A DNA stretch of 64,000 bases from Apricaphanius iberus (Eukaryota > Chordata > Actinopteri > Cyprinodontiformes > Aphaniidae): the NCBI GenBank assembly GCA_028564705.1, contig JAPXFQ010000127.1, positions 1,798,001 to 1,862,000 on the forward strand, in the 5' to 3' direction. The first letter of the stretch is position 1, and every line of letters begins with the position of its first letter. The translations under genes and the position numbers were made by a program. Under the pieces are notes generated by a model, which ran no database searches, had not been told where the DNA came from, and was given only the letters and a program-made list of their open reading frames with translations. Positions 1-41,535 of the stretch are shown piece after piece.

Positions 1-1055
1 TTGTCAGAATGCCACAAAAAATCTAAACGGAGTTAGAAAAAGATGGGAGCTAAAGTATTAAGCCGTTTTGTTGCCCAGAAATCTATAGGTTGGATTTACT
101 TTAGAGAGAAATAATTACAAAAACATTGGTTAAAAAATGTATCTGGTTATGGATTTTTTTTTTCTCCTTTGATTCTGATGTTACTGTAATTGTTAAATTT
201 TCACCCTCAGTATGTTGCCAGTCGGCTGTGTCATCTCACATATGCAGCAGACTTTGGAGCAGGTTTGTTCCTGCTTAATAGTTGTGACAGAATTAAAAGC
301 CTTTATCTGACATGGAAACTGAGCATTAGTTATATAAGACGCTGAAATCATCATAAAGCATAACTAGTGAGTTTTAATTAGCAAGTAATATACTTTTTTT
401 TATTATAACTTCCTGCAATACAAAGTCACTTTTTGCAATGTTGTCTATTATAATTTGGAATAATTTAGCATCCTTCAGTACGCTGTTTGCTTTCTTTTTG
501 TTAAAATCGGGTTGTTTGTGTGTCCTTCTTATTAACATGCCTCTAGGAGGCCCTACGAGAAGAAGGCAAACTGATGGCTTGAGAAAGAATAATACATCTA
601 TCTTTAATTTGGCTTACACTGATGTTGATTTTGCTTTGACAAGTACCACCTACCTAAGCATTGTTGCAACCTTTGTGAACCGTTTCTTTGAAATATTATT
701 CCCTAGCGGCTGGTATTTTTCTTGGCAGGAGAGAATCAACAAAGCAACAATGGTTAAGCGATGGTTTGAGCAGCACAAACACAAGTTTGAGGTGTTAACA
801 TTTAATCTGAATTACACACATTTCAATTCAATTGAGCCTTTGTGGAATGCGGTTGACGTACAAGTCTGATCCAGCTCATAACTTTAAGGAACAGAAGGCT
901 CTGGCTGACATATTAGTTTCGGATACTAAAGCAATATTATTGCATCTGAATATGAACACTTACTTTCAAACAAAACTCTGTAGCATATATATTTGATGTA
1001 CATAAAAGGAAATGTTTTGTTTCTAACCTCTGCATTCTCTTGTATGTTTTATCAG
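1..1055. other. ERCC6 intron (partial), nothing else seen
   Basis: AT-rich sequence ending in the acceptor of the first visible exon. A 143-codon open stretch at 438-869 has no similarity that I recognise and no matching splice context. No repeat was identified. Confidence 0.6.
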
Positions 1056-25120
<24,065 letters not shown>

Positions 25121-25697
25121 GAGAAGCAGCAATGAAAGCAGAGGAATGACTGTAAACTACAATTGGGGGGGGGGGGAACAAAACTTCCAGCTATAATTAT
25201 GGTTAGACCAATTTTTTTTTGTCTTTTTGTAAATGTTTTTATTTGTGAAATACACTGCAAACAGGAATAGTAATATTTTGACCTCATTCAGGAATTCAAC
25301 ATGTATATGGTGCTTGAAAGACTGTTGCTAGGAATGCCAACTTACTGTACAAAAATGTGATAGTTTGAATTTTAAGTTGTAACATAGTTGCACGTCACCA
25401 TCCCTTTTCTTATTATTAATTTTAATCTGGTTATTCTTGAATTATTTTTTTGTCACATTGTCAAAATTACCTCGTATACTGTCAGGTAAATTATTTCCAC
25501 GTATATCTGATATTCTTCTACAATGGTTATAGAGTGCCACTTTGTAAATATCTATGCAGTAGGTTTTGGTATATTTTCTAATGACAGACTGGTTTGTTTA
25601 TCTGGAAAAATGACCTCATGTTGCTTTTACTTGAATATTTTCTGTATAACATTTATGGTAACATTGTATCCTAATTTAACTGTTTTATTGTTACTGT
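25121..25697 (+). other. Presumed ERCC6 3' UTR and downstream DNA
   Basis: Follows the stop codon directly and starts with a purine-rich stretch and a run of 13 G (about 25166). It is AT-rich, and I saw no unambiguous AATAAA before the repeat at 25698, so the polyadenylation site is not assigned. Confidence 0.5.
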
Positions 25698-26060
25698 CAG
25701 GGATGCACCGATACTGCTGTCGGGTATCGGTGCCGATACCGTTCTAATGTGCTCGTATCGATATTGGTTAGTTAACCGATACCCCAAACCGATACTTAAA
25801 ATATGGAAACTCTGCAATAATTTCACAGAAAAAGTTTATTTTTCCTTTGAAATTTGAGCTTTGTGGTCAATTTTTATTAATATTTTTTTTTTTATCTAAT
25901 TCACCATCATGTGTTACAACAAAGCAGAAAATAAAATAAAACCTGTCTCATTCATTGCATTTTTGGTGTTGTAGAAGTATGGACATTGGTACTCTGCATT
26001 GGCCAGAGCTCGGATCCAAGTTTCGGTATCGTATCGGTTTATAAAAAGTGGTATCATTGC
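25698..26060. mobile_element. hAT-like element, right end lost
   Basis: CAGGGATGCACCGATAC at the left, followed by many ATCGG/CCGAT motifs, and again CGGTATCGTATCGG near 26020, is typical of a common vertebrate hAT MITE. No matching inverted end or target duplication was found on the right. Confidence 0.6.
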
Positions 26061-27700
26061 GTCCGTATGGGCTATATTTAGCGGTGACATAAGAAGAGTA
26101 TCGCCATCGGAAAAGATACATTCTGATTTAAATTCAGATTTCTGACTTTTTACTCAATTCTTTGAACAAAGTATGAAATCAGGTAAGAGGTTGGGTTGAT
26201 ATATCAGAGTTTTCACAAAAGATGCTTTTCCACTGTCCACATTAATATGTAAGGGCAAAATTTTCATGGAGGATCCTGTAAAAAAAGAAAATGTTTTAGT
26301 CCCCAAACATTTTGATTGTGTGGATGTGGGGAATAAATAATTAAAAACATTCCAGTTTTTAAAAAGGTTTTCCTGTGTAGATGGGGCCTGAGGGAGGTGG
26401 TATTAAATGAGATAAAATGTTTGTTTTATTTTTTCTGTGGAGAAAATATGAAAAAGACCTGTAAGAACGAAAGGAAAAATTTATATATAAATATATTTTA
26501 ATACCAAACTGGAAAATCGTGACTGATTGAGTACTTTTTAAAGACAGAAATTTAGACAATCAAATGTAAGGCTTGTAACCTTTAAAGACAGCGGAAACGA
26601 TGCCTTGTACTGGACATGTAAATAAGCTCTAAAAAATATTCCCCCCCAATTGCCTGTGACGTCCTCCAGCCTTTGGTGCTCTGCACCTCGAATTGCCTTG
26701 CCTTGTGCTGTGAGACTAGTCGTCCCCGTCAAAAGCATTCTCTGTTTGTGGTGTTTTTCAGGGTCCTGAAATGTCTTAGATAAAATTGTCTCAGGCTCAG
26801 ACAGTGTAGTTTAATTTCCTTAATCACCAGAATAATTAGCAAAAGATCCAGAGGAAGGTCTCTGATGGAAACAGTCACTCTTTAGGCCTTTGTCTCAAGC
26901 TTCTTTTACTCCTTTTGCATTATAGCCCATAAATTAACAAAGCATATCAACAGCAGGTTTTAACCATCTATTAAAATATCTGTTTTTCAAGTCAGACATT
27001 AATAAATATACTCTGAGGTGACAAAATATTTAGATTTTATTTCCATCAAACAATGGAACAGTATATGGAGCAGATTTTCTCTCAGGCTTGCAAGAAAATA
27101 AGATGATAAAATTCTTTAAGAGTTATTTGCTTCCTTACGTGATGTAGGATTCATCCAGGTGTAATTACAACAATGCTGTAATCTGATTCATTTTAAAAAC
27201 TAAATAAAAAAGTAAAGGGTTCACATATTCAAGCCATAATGGATTTTACAATATATGATAAAAAACGGGACATATTTTTTAGGCCTATTACAGATTATTT
27301 AATGTACTTGGCAGGCCAATTATCAATAGAAAACTGGCAGATTTTTTTTCAAGTACTTGAGTTGTCCCCCCTGCCTATGGCGCCCTGAGCAATGATCCAC
27401 ACCTACACCCTGGTTGTGGTGCCCCAGGGTCCTGACATGTTACAAATTACTTAGGAAACAGTGGTTATCTGGGACGTTTCAGGTGCAACTCCTAATCAGC
27501 AAGACTAGTTTTAATTGTAAAACTGTTCATGCCCCCGCTGACATGGAGTTCTGGAATGTTGTTTTAGGCGCTTTAACAATCATCAGAGGATCTAGAAAAA
27601 AGTGGGTGACAGAAAATAATCACACTTCAGGCCCGTTCTTCTGTCATAGTCTAGACCAAATATTGGAGTAAAGTTATCAACTCTTATTTGATTTCAATTT
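26061..27700. other. ERCC6-DRGX intergenic DNA, nothing recognised
   Basis: No gene, and no mobile element that I could name. Short open stretches on both strands lack family resemblance. Confidence 0.5.
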
Positions 27701-28130
27701 TCTCCACGCACTTCACCGAGGTCATAATAACTTTATTTTCAGTGGTGCATAAATTAATTACGCGCATTTAATAACTAAAATATCATTATATTCCCCCTTT
27801 AATAACATAAACGCTGCACGCCAGGGAAACCCTTAATAGCGTGGGGCCCTGTAACTGGCCATTATCCGCCTGTAATGATATTACAGAACCAATTACGCGC
27901 CATTAGAAGGGATTTTCTGCACTTTATGTGGTTTAGTCCAATCCCGCACTCCTCTTCTAAATTTCAGCTGCTTCTCGAAGCCTCATTTTGCCTCCACCTC
28001 AGAGACGCATGGCGTCTGCGCTCTGCCGTCCCAGAAGCGCTTTAAAACTAATTGAAAGGGTCCCGCAGCAGATCATTTATCTGAGGAAGCGAAATAAATC
28101 GCGGGACCCCTTGCTGTGAACAAAATCAAA
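27700..28130. promoter_or_regulatory. Candidate conserved regulatory element upstream of DRGX
   Basis: This stretch is less AT-rich and lower in simple repeats than its neighbours. It is dense in homeodomain-type cores (ATTA, TAATTA), for example AAATTAATTACGCGCATTTA and ACCAATTACGCGCCATTAG; the twice-used TTACGCGC is notable. It lies about 0.8-1.2 kb before the first DRGX exon. Conservation was not tested. Confidence 0.35.
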
Positions 28131-28430
28131 AATTTGGCCTTGTGAGTGCTCTACATACGCAAGCCCTTGTAAAGTGGACCCCTTAACACACCCTGACGAG
28201 CAATTAACCCGCCCGACAGTCAATCTAAAACCCAAAAGCAGTCATCCTCCTTTTTTTTAATATATGAAATAACCAAATAAAAAGTGCAGCGGGTATGTGT
28301 GCATGTTTATGGTTAGGGAATTATGCCTGACTCTGAAATAACAATCACTTGTGATGATTTTTTTTAGGCACCTTGGGTATGTCTCCACTCTTCCTCTTCC
28401 TTTATTTCTGTCTTTCCACACACAACAAAC

Positions 28431-28458
28431 GCACACACACACACACACACACACACAC
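28431..28458. repeat. (AC)n microsatellite
   Basis: About fourteen AC dinucleotides upstream of the DRGX first exon. Confidence 0.95.
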
Positions 28459-28599
28459 CAGGGGTTCGGGGTGAGAGAGACAAAACCCTGATAATCCGAT
28501 TAGGACCAATTAGGCGTGAGATTCTGCGACACTAGCTGAAAGCCTTAACACTCTTTAGACAGTTATACAGTTATAGAGACATCTGGGCACTCCCACAGA

Positions 28600-28743
28600 G
28601 AGAGTGTGTGCGTGTGTTGGGGAAAGAGAGGGGAGAGCAGGAGGGATCTGGACACTCCCAAGCAGAGAGTCAGAGGAGGAGCGCAGCATCAGCCGCTTCT
28701 CTCCAGAGCGCAAACTCACTCTCATCAGCATCCTCACTTGCAG
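28600..28743 (+). other. drgx: Possible 5' untranslated exon of DRGX
   Basis: A GC- and purine-rich block ends ACTTGCAG|GTAGGA, a plausible donor. An acceptor GTTCCAG at 28881-28887 precedes the start-codon exon. No TATA box was located with confidence, so the 5' end is not defined. Confidence 0.35.
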
Positions 28744-28909
28744 GTAGGACGCGCTCCGGTCTCAGTTTAGATTCCACCTCCTCCGTTTTGTATTAACCTT
28801 CCACAGGATCAGACTCATTGTAGCCCACCGAGAACGTCTGTTGGAGAGGTTGAAACTTTTGTTTTTCTTTCTATATTACTGTTCCAGGTTCCGAGACGCG
28901 CCATCAAGG

Positions 28910-34526
<5,617 letters not shown>

Positions 34527-35733
34527 GAAGCTGGACATGAACATGGATGTTGCTGATAATCTGTGTTTTTGCCTCCTTCGCCCTTTTCCTTTCTGCTCCA
34601 AAATGAGCAACAAAGCACAACTACTGTCTGACTCCAGAAAAATCCTGTGACAGACGTTTTTTATGGATGCAAGAATAAACATATTTATTTGACTGTAAAG
34701 TATCCTTGTAAGAAACACTGACTAACTGGGTTATTACTACGCTTGAAAAGACAAAACTGTGTTTTTTTATCTTTATCCATCTACATGCACTCATGGACTA
34801 TATTATCTATAACATAGATGCATTATGTGTGAGCAGAGGCCTACTTGATAATGTGAATTTAAATATTCCTGTGGGGACTGTTGCTTACATTTTGATGTGT
34901 CAGTGCATGAAGAGTGAGTGTTGAAACGATGGTAGGACTAAGGATTTTTTTTTTTACTGTCAGAGAGACAAAATAACAGTCTCTAAATTTTTATTTTAAA
35001 GTGGAAGTGCACTTTAGTAATAATCCGCTGTGCTCCTTGTAAAAAAACAAGTAATTGACATTGTCAGTGTGTGTATTCGGTTATCCTTTGCTCTCTGTTA
35101 GCACATCTGTAGTGGCAGCAGACAAGGAACACACCATTCCTGTTGTGACATGTTCTTTAAAACAATTAAAGATGTAGTCACTCATGTTCCTATCCTGTTG
35201 CCTCTTGCTCCAGCCATCTGTTACGATACATTATTTATGAACCACTCTTAAAGCCAGGAGAGGATTCATATCATTTATTACTTTTAGGAACACTCTCTGT
35301 TTCTGCAACTAGCCTTTTTTTATAAATCCCATCCAAAGAATTGATTATTTTATTAATTATGTTTATCTTAAAATTGTTGTCCACACATTTATTGACTTCT
35401 CTTTTTCCCGTCTTCACACCGAAATGAAATCGTCTCTCGAAAAACGGGTCAGCTGATTGGACTGATTATACTTAACTGCAGAACACAACAGCCTGTAGTT
35501 TGCCTGATTCAATTTGCGTCCTTGAGGATTTCCAGGAAATTACTTTTGATAGTCGATAACACAATTAAGTAAACTACACACGCATTATCATGAATAATTG
35601 ATGGAAAATTATGTATTACCATGAAGTACCGGTTCAATAATTGATGAGGAGACACCCCCACCCGTGACATGGGAGAGGGAGATAATGTCAGAAGTCATAC
35701 CAGATTGTACAAAGAGCAATCACAATTCTCTGT

Positions 35734-35786
<53 letters not shown>

Positions 35787-35850
35787 ACTCCATTGTGTGT
35801 GCATGTTGTAAATATTTTACAACGATAACAATAAAGTGATGCATTTATGT
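34527..35850 (+). other. drgx: DRGX 3' UTR and downstream DNA
   Basis: Follows the DRGX stop. Possible polyadenylation signals: AATAAA at about 34674 and about 35830. The segment 35400-35690 (with TCAATAATTGATGAGG and ATGAATAATTGATGG) is repeat-poor and could be regulatory. It ends in a microsatellite. Confidence 0.45.
35738..35785. repeat. (ATT)n microsatellite
   Basis: About sixteen ATT/TTA units. Confidence 0.95.
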
Positions 35851-37760
35851 ACTGGACTTTAAGATTTGGTAAGATTTATATTTTATTGATGCACCAAATA
35901 ACCCAGAAAAAATGAATGTAAATTAGTTTGATGAAACAAAAATTATAAAAACAAGATGGTTATCGGTGAAAATTTGGATCCTACATCAGGTACTTTACTG
36001 GATCTACTATGTAATATAATGGTTTTGTTTTAAGTCAATGGGGGAGCAACCATGTTAAGCCGAGTGACATGGCAGCTAATGATAACACATAAAATCAGCT
36101 TCACTTCCACAATGTGGCAGATTGGATAGCAGACCTCATACAAAAGGCACCAAGAAACGCATTCAATCTCCCCAAAATTGACTACAGAATTTAATCATTC
36201 GCCAAAACAAAGGAAGCTGAAGTCATAATGACTCCGATCATCATTAAGTTCTGCATGGTGCACATAATTCACTGCTTTAATATTTCATAAACAAGTCAAG
36301 TTGGTTGTTGACATTCAGCTTGCGCATGTGGCATCATTGATAATTCTCCATCACCTAAAAAAACTCCTGGGGATGTTTTGTCAAGCATTGTTATATCAAA
36401 TTAGCTGGAGAGTGTCCAGAAAAGCAGACAAACACTGTGAATGTGGGGGGACAGTAGCTGAACTCTGTTCTTACATTGCAGTTAATGGGCTTCTTTTGTT
36501 GCAGTAATGAAAGATTTTTTTTGTCCTGCAAAGAAACAGTAAAATGTGCTCACACAACCATCTACATCGACAAACAGAGACACTACATACTCAATAAACC
36601 CTTGCAAATCTTTACACAAATTTTAAAGTTAGACATAACTCCTAACACGCAGTCAGGCCTGTTCCTCTGACGGACCTAAAATGGCCCACTAACACATTAT
36701 TTCTGCTTTTAATTCCTGCAACAGAGCTGATCAATAACCCAATCAATTAGAATCAGTTGAGTTCATGTCTGAATGGAGATTATACAAACAAAGCACATCT
36801 TAATGCAGCGAGTAATGTGCCTGTCTGCTGTCTGCCACATAACCACAGCTCTCCCTTTTTCCTGACTCAGCCCAGGGCGGAGAATCATCAGTGTTTGTGA
36901 TCAATGCTCGCAGAGCCCAGTGGATTCTCTCTGAAATTATTTACAAAGGAAGATGAAGAATAACCTGAGATGCTTATTGCAAAAAAGTCAGTTCTGCTAA
37001 AGTAAAATCCTTTTGGATGTATGTTCTTATTTTATCCACTAGAGGGACTTAGTGAGCAGGAATTCTGCCCATACTTCATGAGCTCATCTCAGACTTCTCC
37101 AGAGAATCTGAACATTTAGGTAGAAGACAGTCATCATGTTAATCAATGATAGATTTTTTTTGGAACAATAATTTGTTCTGAAATCTTCTTTATTAAAAAA
37201 GGTCAAATGCTTTATAATAAAAGGGAAAGGTAGCAAAACAAAGCATCAGCAATTATCTTTAAATTTTAAAGTTGTCAGAGAATAAATCCAGGAATGACTG
37301 TATCTGATTTTTTTAAAAGGAGAAGAGAAAAGACTCTTCTGCCTCAGTCTTTCCTCCAGACCAACATGCTTGTATGTGTGGTTGTGCATGCATATCTGAA
37401 TGAGTGTGTCTCCATTAAGGCCCATGTGTGTGTGTCCATCATCCCACCCGGGTAGCTCTGCAGCCGCCGCCAACAATCCCAGGGAGCAATCTGCTGCAGC
37501 AATCTCCTATTATAGCAGCGTCTTCTTGGAGAGGAGGAAGATGGGAGTGAAAGAGGGAGGTACAGTTCCTCCCCTTTCTGTGCCCTATGGTATTTTTTTA
37601 TTGGGGTGAGGAAGGTTGTAGTCAGGGAGTTCACATATTAAATCTTTGATTACAGATGGGTAGGAGTTAGAATGAAAACCAAATTCTTGGAAGTGTTCCT
37701 TTAATGCATGTAAAAGCTATAACATTGTTAAATGTAGAAGATTCAAAATAATTCATAAAC
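35851..37760. other. Intergenic DNA, nothing recognised
   Basis: No gene seen. Short open stretches on both strands (for example 37344-37634 minus) lack recognisable domains. Confidence 0.5.
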
Positions 37761-37763
37761 CTT

Positions 37764-38420
37764 GAAACTTTTTCACATTTTGTCACATTACAACCAAAAG
37801 CTTCACTGTATGTTACTGGGAATTTAGGTGGTAGACCAACTCAAAAGAGTGGATCATTGTGAAGTGGATTGCAAAGGAGCTTTAAATAATTTTAACAACA
37901 AAAACCCCCTAAGTGTGATGTGTCTGTTTTTAGACCCATTTAGTCTAATTAACCTAAATAAAGTCCAGCGCAACCAACGTTTTTCAGAAGTCACCTAATT
38001 ATTTAATTCCACTTGTGTGGACCTCAGAGGTTTGTTAGAGAACATTACTGAACAACCATTCTGCTTTGTTCCTGCTGTGATACATGTAAAATACTATATG
38101 TGGAGGAAATCTAACAGGGCACATTGTCCTGAACATACCCATGCTTCATGATAAAGGCAGCATCATGCTAGGAGTTTTTTTTTTCTTTAGTAGGGATATA
38201 AAAGCTGAGCATAGTAGATGAGGAGATGGATTAAGTTAAATACCAGTCCTGGAAGAAAAAAACTTGATAGATGTGGCAAAAATAAATTAGACTCACAGAG
38301 GTTCCCTTACTCTACAGAGCAACAACCCTGAACATACAGCCTACAGTGTGTTCTGTATTCATATGCTTTAATGTCCCAGTAAATATACAAGCCTAAATCT
38401 AATTGTGAATATGTGGCAAA
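37764..38420. repeat. Degenerate Tc1-like element
   Basis: TTTTTCACATTTTGTCACAT followed by ACAACCAAAAGCTTCACTGT and GTAGACCAACTCAAAAGAG resembles the TIR region of a teleost Tc1 family. Internal text parallels the remnant at 20280-20690. No transposase frame survives. Confidence 0.55.
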
Positions 38421-39289
38421 ACATGGAAATGTATTTATGTTATGTTACTTGTGCCGTCCACAGGATTCTGTGCATAGGCCAATTATTTTTGTTATAAATG
38501 CTTCCAATTGGTAAAATCATCAGACAGCATGGGCTAAATTTCCACAGTTATGCTGATGATACACATCGACCGTATTGTCCCAAATATAGGAGAAGGTTTT
38601 TTTTTTCTTTGAAATTAATGTAACAATGTGGGGTTGGGTCATCCTATATACGAAACAATAAAAGATTATGGTTCTCTGTTTTTTTCCTCTCCATTGTTTT
38701 TTTTAGCGTTGCTCAACCAAGACAGCAGGCGGTGCTAACTTTTCATGGTGTCTCTATCACAGCGTTGATTCAGTTATTTTCTAGCTGTAAACCTTTTTAC
38801 TAGAAGTGCAGCTCATAGAATACTCTAAAAACCTATGAAAACAAACACAGCAGCCTTTTTTGTTGTTTTCCTACACCTTGTGTTTAAAAATGCCAAAACA
38901 ATAGATTTGATCAATTATCCTTGCAATATAAAACATTAATGACGCATTAACTACTGATTACAGCAACTATAGAGCACCGCTCTGGTGAAGCGATCTCTGG
39001 CTTTTGTTGAACTGACCAATCAGATGCATACGCTCTCTGTTGACGGTCCCAGATAGTAAAAAAAATGAGGCTCTACTCCGTGAGTCCTTGTGTGGGTGGC
39101 GGAGAACCCTTGCGTTAATAATAATAGATAATGGTATTGCATCAATCCGTCTCCATCAAAACAAAGAAGCATAACCTAGACTTAAGATGATGCTCCCAGT
39201 AACTGAACACCGTCAATGTCCAATTGTAATATACTCTTGTATCAGTTCCTTTTGTTCTTTTTGTGTCTCTGCTCTGTCCTCTCAAACCC
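38421..39289. other. Intergenic DNA, nothing recognised
   Basis: No coding sequence; poly-T tracts and AT-rich sequence only. Confidence 0.5.
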
Positions 39290-39605
39290 CTAGATGGTCA
39301 TGCTAGATGATTGCTTGTACTGAGCTAGGTTCTGCTGGAGGTTTCACCCTGTTAAGGGGGAGTTTTTCCTCTTCACTGTTGCTACGTGTTTGCTCAGTAT
39401 GAGGGATTACTGACGTTGGAGTCTGCATCAATGGGCACAACTGCCATTCAGTGACTCGATGCAATCTGCTGGGATTCTATAAATAGAAAATGTTTTAAGA
39501 GATTGAAATTTTTGTATGATTGTATTAAAATGACTTCTCTTTTAAAGTGCCTTGAGATTACATTTGTTGTGAATCTGTGCTATATAAATAAACTGAATTG
39601 AACTG
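39290..39605 (+). repeat. Retrotransposon 3' region, copy 3 of 3
   Basis: A longer copy of the tail seen at 11856 and 20791. It begins near CCCCTAGATGGTCATGCTAG, passes TTCTGCTGGAGGTTTCACCC and GGGGGAGTTTTTCCTCTTCA, and ends AAATAAACTGAATTGAA. This sequence is very common in teleost genomes. Confidence 0.7.
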
Positions 39606-40259
39606 ACTTATGTTCACCAAAACTCTCTATACAATCTGATTGAGCTTGAGCTATTTTAAATTCTAGATTTTAAAAAGCTCATTCTGGATGTGTAAAGCTG
39701 GTTGAGTCATACATACACAAGAAGATCTCAAAAGCTGTCTGGAGAAAGTGCTACTTTGAATAATTTTTCCAACCAAAATCTTACTTTCTCTTACATTGGG
39801 ACAAAACAAGTATTTGGGAGCCATTGATAGTGCAAGCCATTTAAAACATGAGAGGTCTGTAATTTTCATCACAGGTACTCATCAACTATAAGATACAGAA
39901 TGTAAAAAAAATGATAGTGAATTTCTTTATATATTGCTTAAGACAATAAATATTTAGCACAAACAAACAATAATTCTGGTCCTTGCCTCTTTAAAAACTC
40001 TTCTATCTTCCACTTGTTACCTGTATTAATGACACACTTTGACACAGTTTGAACTCATCTGTATATAACACTTGTCCACACCTTCAAACAGTCAGACTCC
40101 ACCATGGCCATGACCAGAGAGCTGTCTAAGGACACCAGCAGCAAGATTGTACAGCTGCACAAGACTGGTATGAGCCAATTTACAATATCCAAGCAGCTTG
40201 GGGGAAGGATATTAGAAAAGGGAATAAATACAAAATCACTGACAATCTCCTCAACCTGG

Positions 40260-40586
40260 TGTCATGTTTCGGCTCAATGAGGACCCAGATGCGGAGCGGC
40301 GTTTGTGGCTCTTACGGCCCATGTTTATTAACTGTCCAAAAGACGAGAAGCACAGAGAACTAGGGGAGGTAACGACGACAACGACCCGACGAGGACAGAC
40401 AGACACAGAAGGGTATATATACTGTGGGGAGGGTAATCAGGAAACGTGGAACACCTGGGAGCAGAGGCAGAAAACACAGGGAGGACTAATAAGACAACAG
40501 GTGAAACAAACTAGGACTAAGTAACTAAAACAGACTGGGAGGAAACAAGGAGGAATAAACAACACAGACAGGGACGGATCATGACA
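40260..40586 (-). repeat. 3' LTR (relative to element polarity)
   Basis: 327 bp, TG...CA ends. Differs from the other LTR at the one position I found (AGGAAACG here, AGGAGACG there, near 40441). Minus-strand AATAAA at 40324-40329. Confidence 0.93.
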
Positions 40587-41297
40587 ATACCCCCCCCTCA
40601 AGGTGCGCCACCTGGCGCACCAAGTAGGAAACTCAAGCCAGGGCGGGAGGAGGGGGTCCAGGACGGAGGGACAAAACCACAGTCCCCAGAAGACCCATGA
40701 CGTGGCGGCCGGCGGCGAGGGACCAACAGACGAGGAGGCCGGCGACGAGGAACCAACAGACGAGGAGGCCGGCGACGAGGAACCAACAGACGAGGAGGCC
40801 GGCGACGAGGAACCAACAGACGAGGAGGCCGGCGACGAGGAACCAACAGACGAGGAGGCCGGCGACGAGGAACCAGCAGACGAGGAGGCCGGCGACGAGG
40901 AAACAGCAGACGAGGAGGCCGGCGACGAGGAAAACAGACGAGGAGGCCGGCGACGAGGAACCAACAGACGAGGAGGCCGGCGACGAGGAACCAACAGACG
41001 AGGAGGCCGGCGACGAGGAACCAACAGACGAGGAGGCCGGCGACGAGGAACCAACAGACGAGGAGGCCGGCGACGAGGAACCAACAGACGAGGAGGCCGG
41101 CGACGAGGAACCAACAGACGAGGAGGCCGGCGACGAGGAACCAACAGACGAGGAGGCCGGCGACGAGGAACCAACAGACGAGGAGGCCGGCGACGAGGAA
41201 CCAACAGAGCGCGAGGAGGCCGGCGACGAGGAACCAACAGACGAGGAGGCCGGCGACGAGGAACCAACAGACGAGGAGGCCGGCGACGAGGAACCAA
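40437..41297 (-). CDS. Continuation frame over 30-bp repeats of the LTR element
   Basis: An open frame with Arg/Pro-rich decapeptides (VPRRRPPRLL) that changes to Ser/Ala/Pro decapeptides (SSSPASSSVG) where one repeat unit (about 40921-40948) is 28 bp instead of 30. It ends inside the 3' LTR. It probably belonged to the same reading frame as the upstream protein before single-base changes. Whether it is translated is unknown. Confidence 0.35.
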   Translation of the reverse strand: MVPRRRPPRLLVPRRRPPRLLVPRRRPPRALLVPRRRPPRLLVPRRRPPRLLVPRRRPPRLLVPRRRPPRLLVPRRRPPRLLVPRRRPPRLLVPRRRPPRLLVPRRRPPRLLVPRRRPPRLFSSSPASSSAVSSSPASSSAGSSSPASSSVGSSSPASSSVGSSSPASSSVGSSSPASSSVGSSSPASSSVGPSPPAATSWVFWGLWFCPSVLDPLLPPWLEFPTWCARWRTLRGGYCHDPSLSVLFIPPCFLPVCFSYLVLVCFTCCLISPPCVFCLCSQVFHVS

Positions 41298-41535
41298 CAG
41301 ACGAGGAGGCCGGCGACGAGGAAACAGCAGACGAGGAGGCCGGCGACGAGGAAACAGCAGACGAGGAGGCCGGCGACGAGGAAACAGCAGACGAGGAGGC
41401 CGGCGACGAGGAAACAGCAGACGAGGAGGCCGGCGACGAGGAAACAGCAGACGAGGAGGCCGACGACGAGGGACCGTCAGACGAGGAGGCCGACGACGAG
41501 GGACCGTCAGACGAGGAGGCCGACGACGAGGAACC
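40711..41535. repeat. 30-bp minisatellite, block A
   Basis: About 27 copies of GGCGACGAGGAACCAACAGA-CGAGGAGGCC with few substitutions. Variants: ACAGCA replaces CCAACA in some units; one 28-bp unit near 40921; one 33-bp unit near 41190-41225; the last units have CGACGACGAGGGACCGTC. The high identity implies recent expansion or homogenisation. Confidence 0.95.

Noticed and set aside
438..869. 143-codon + strand ORF upstream of the first ERCC6 exon
   Set aside because: No family resemblance and no splice junction compatible with the ERCC6 frame. Upstream CSB coding text does not resemble it.
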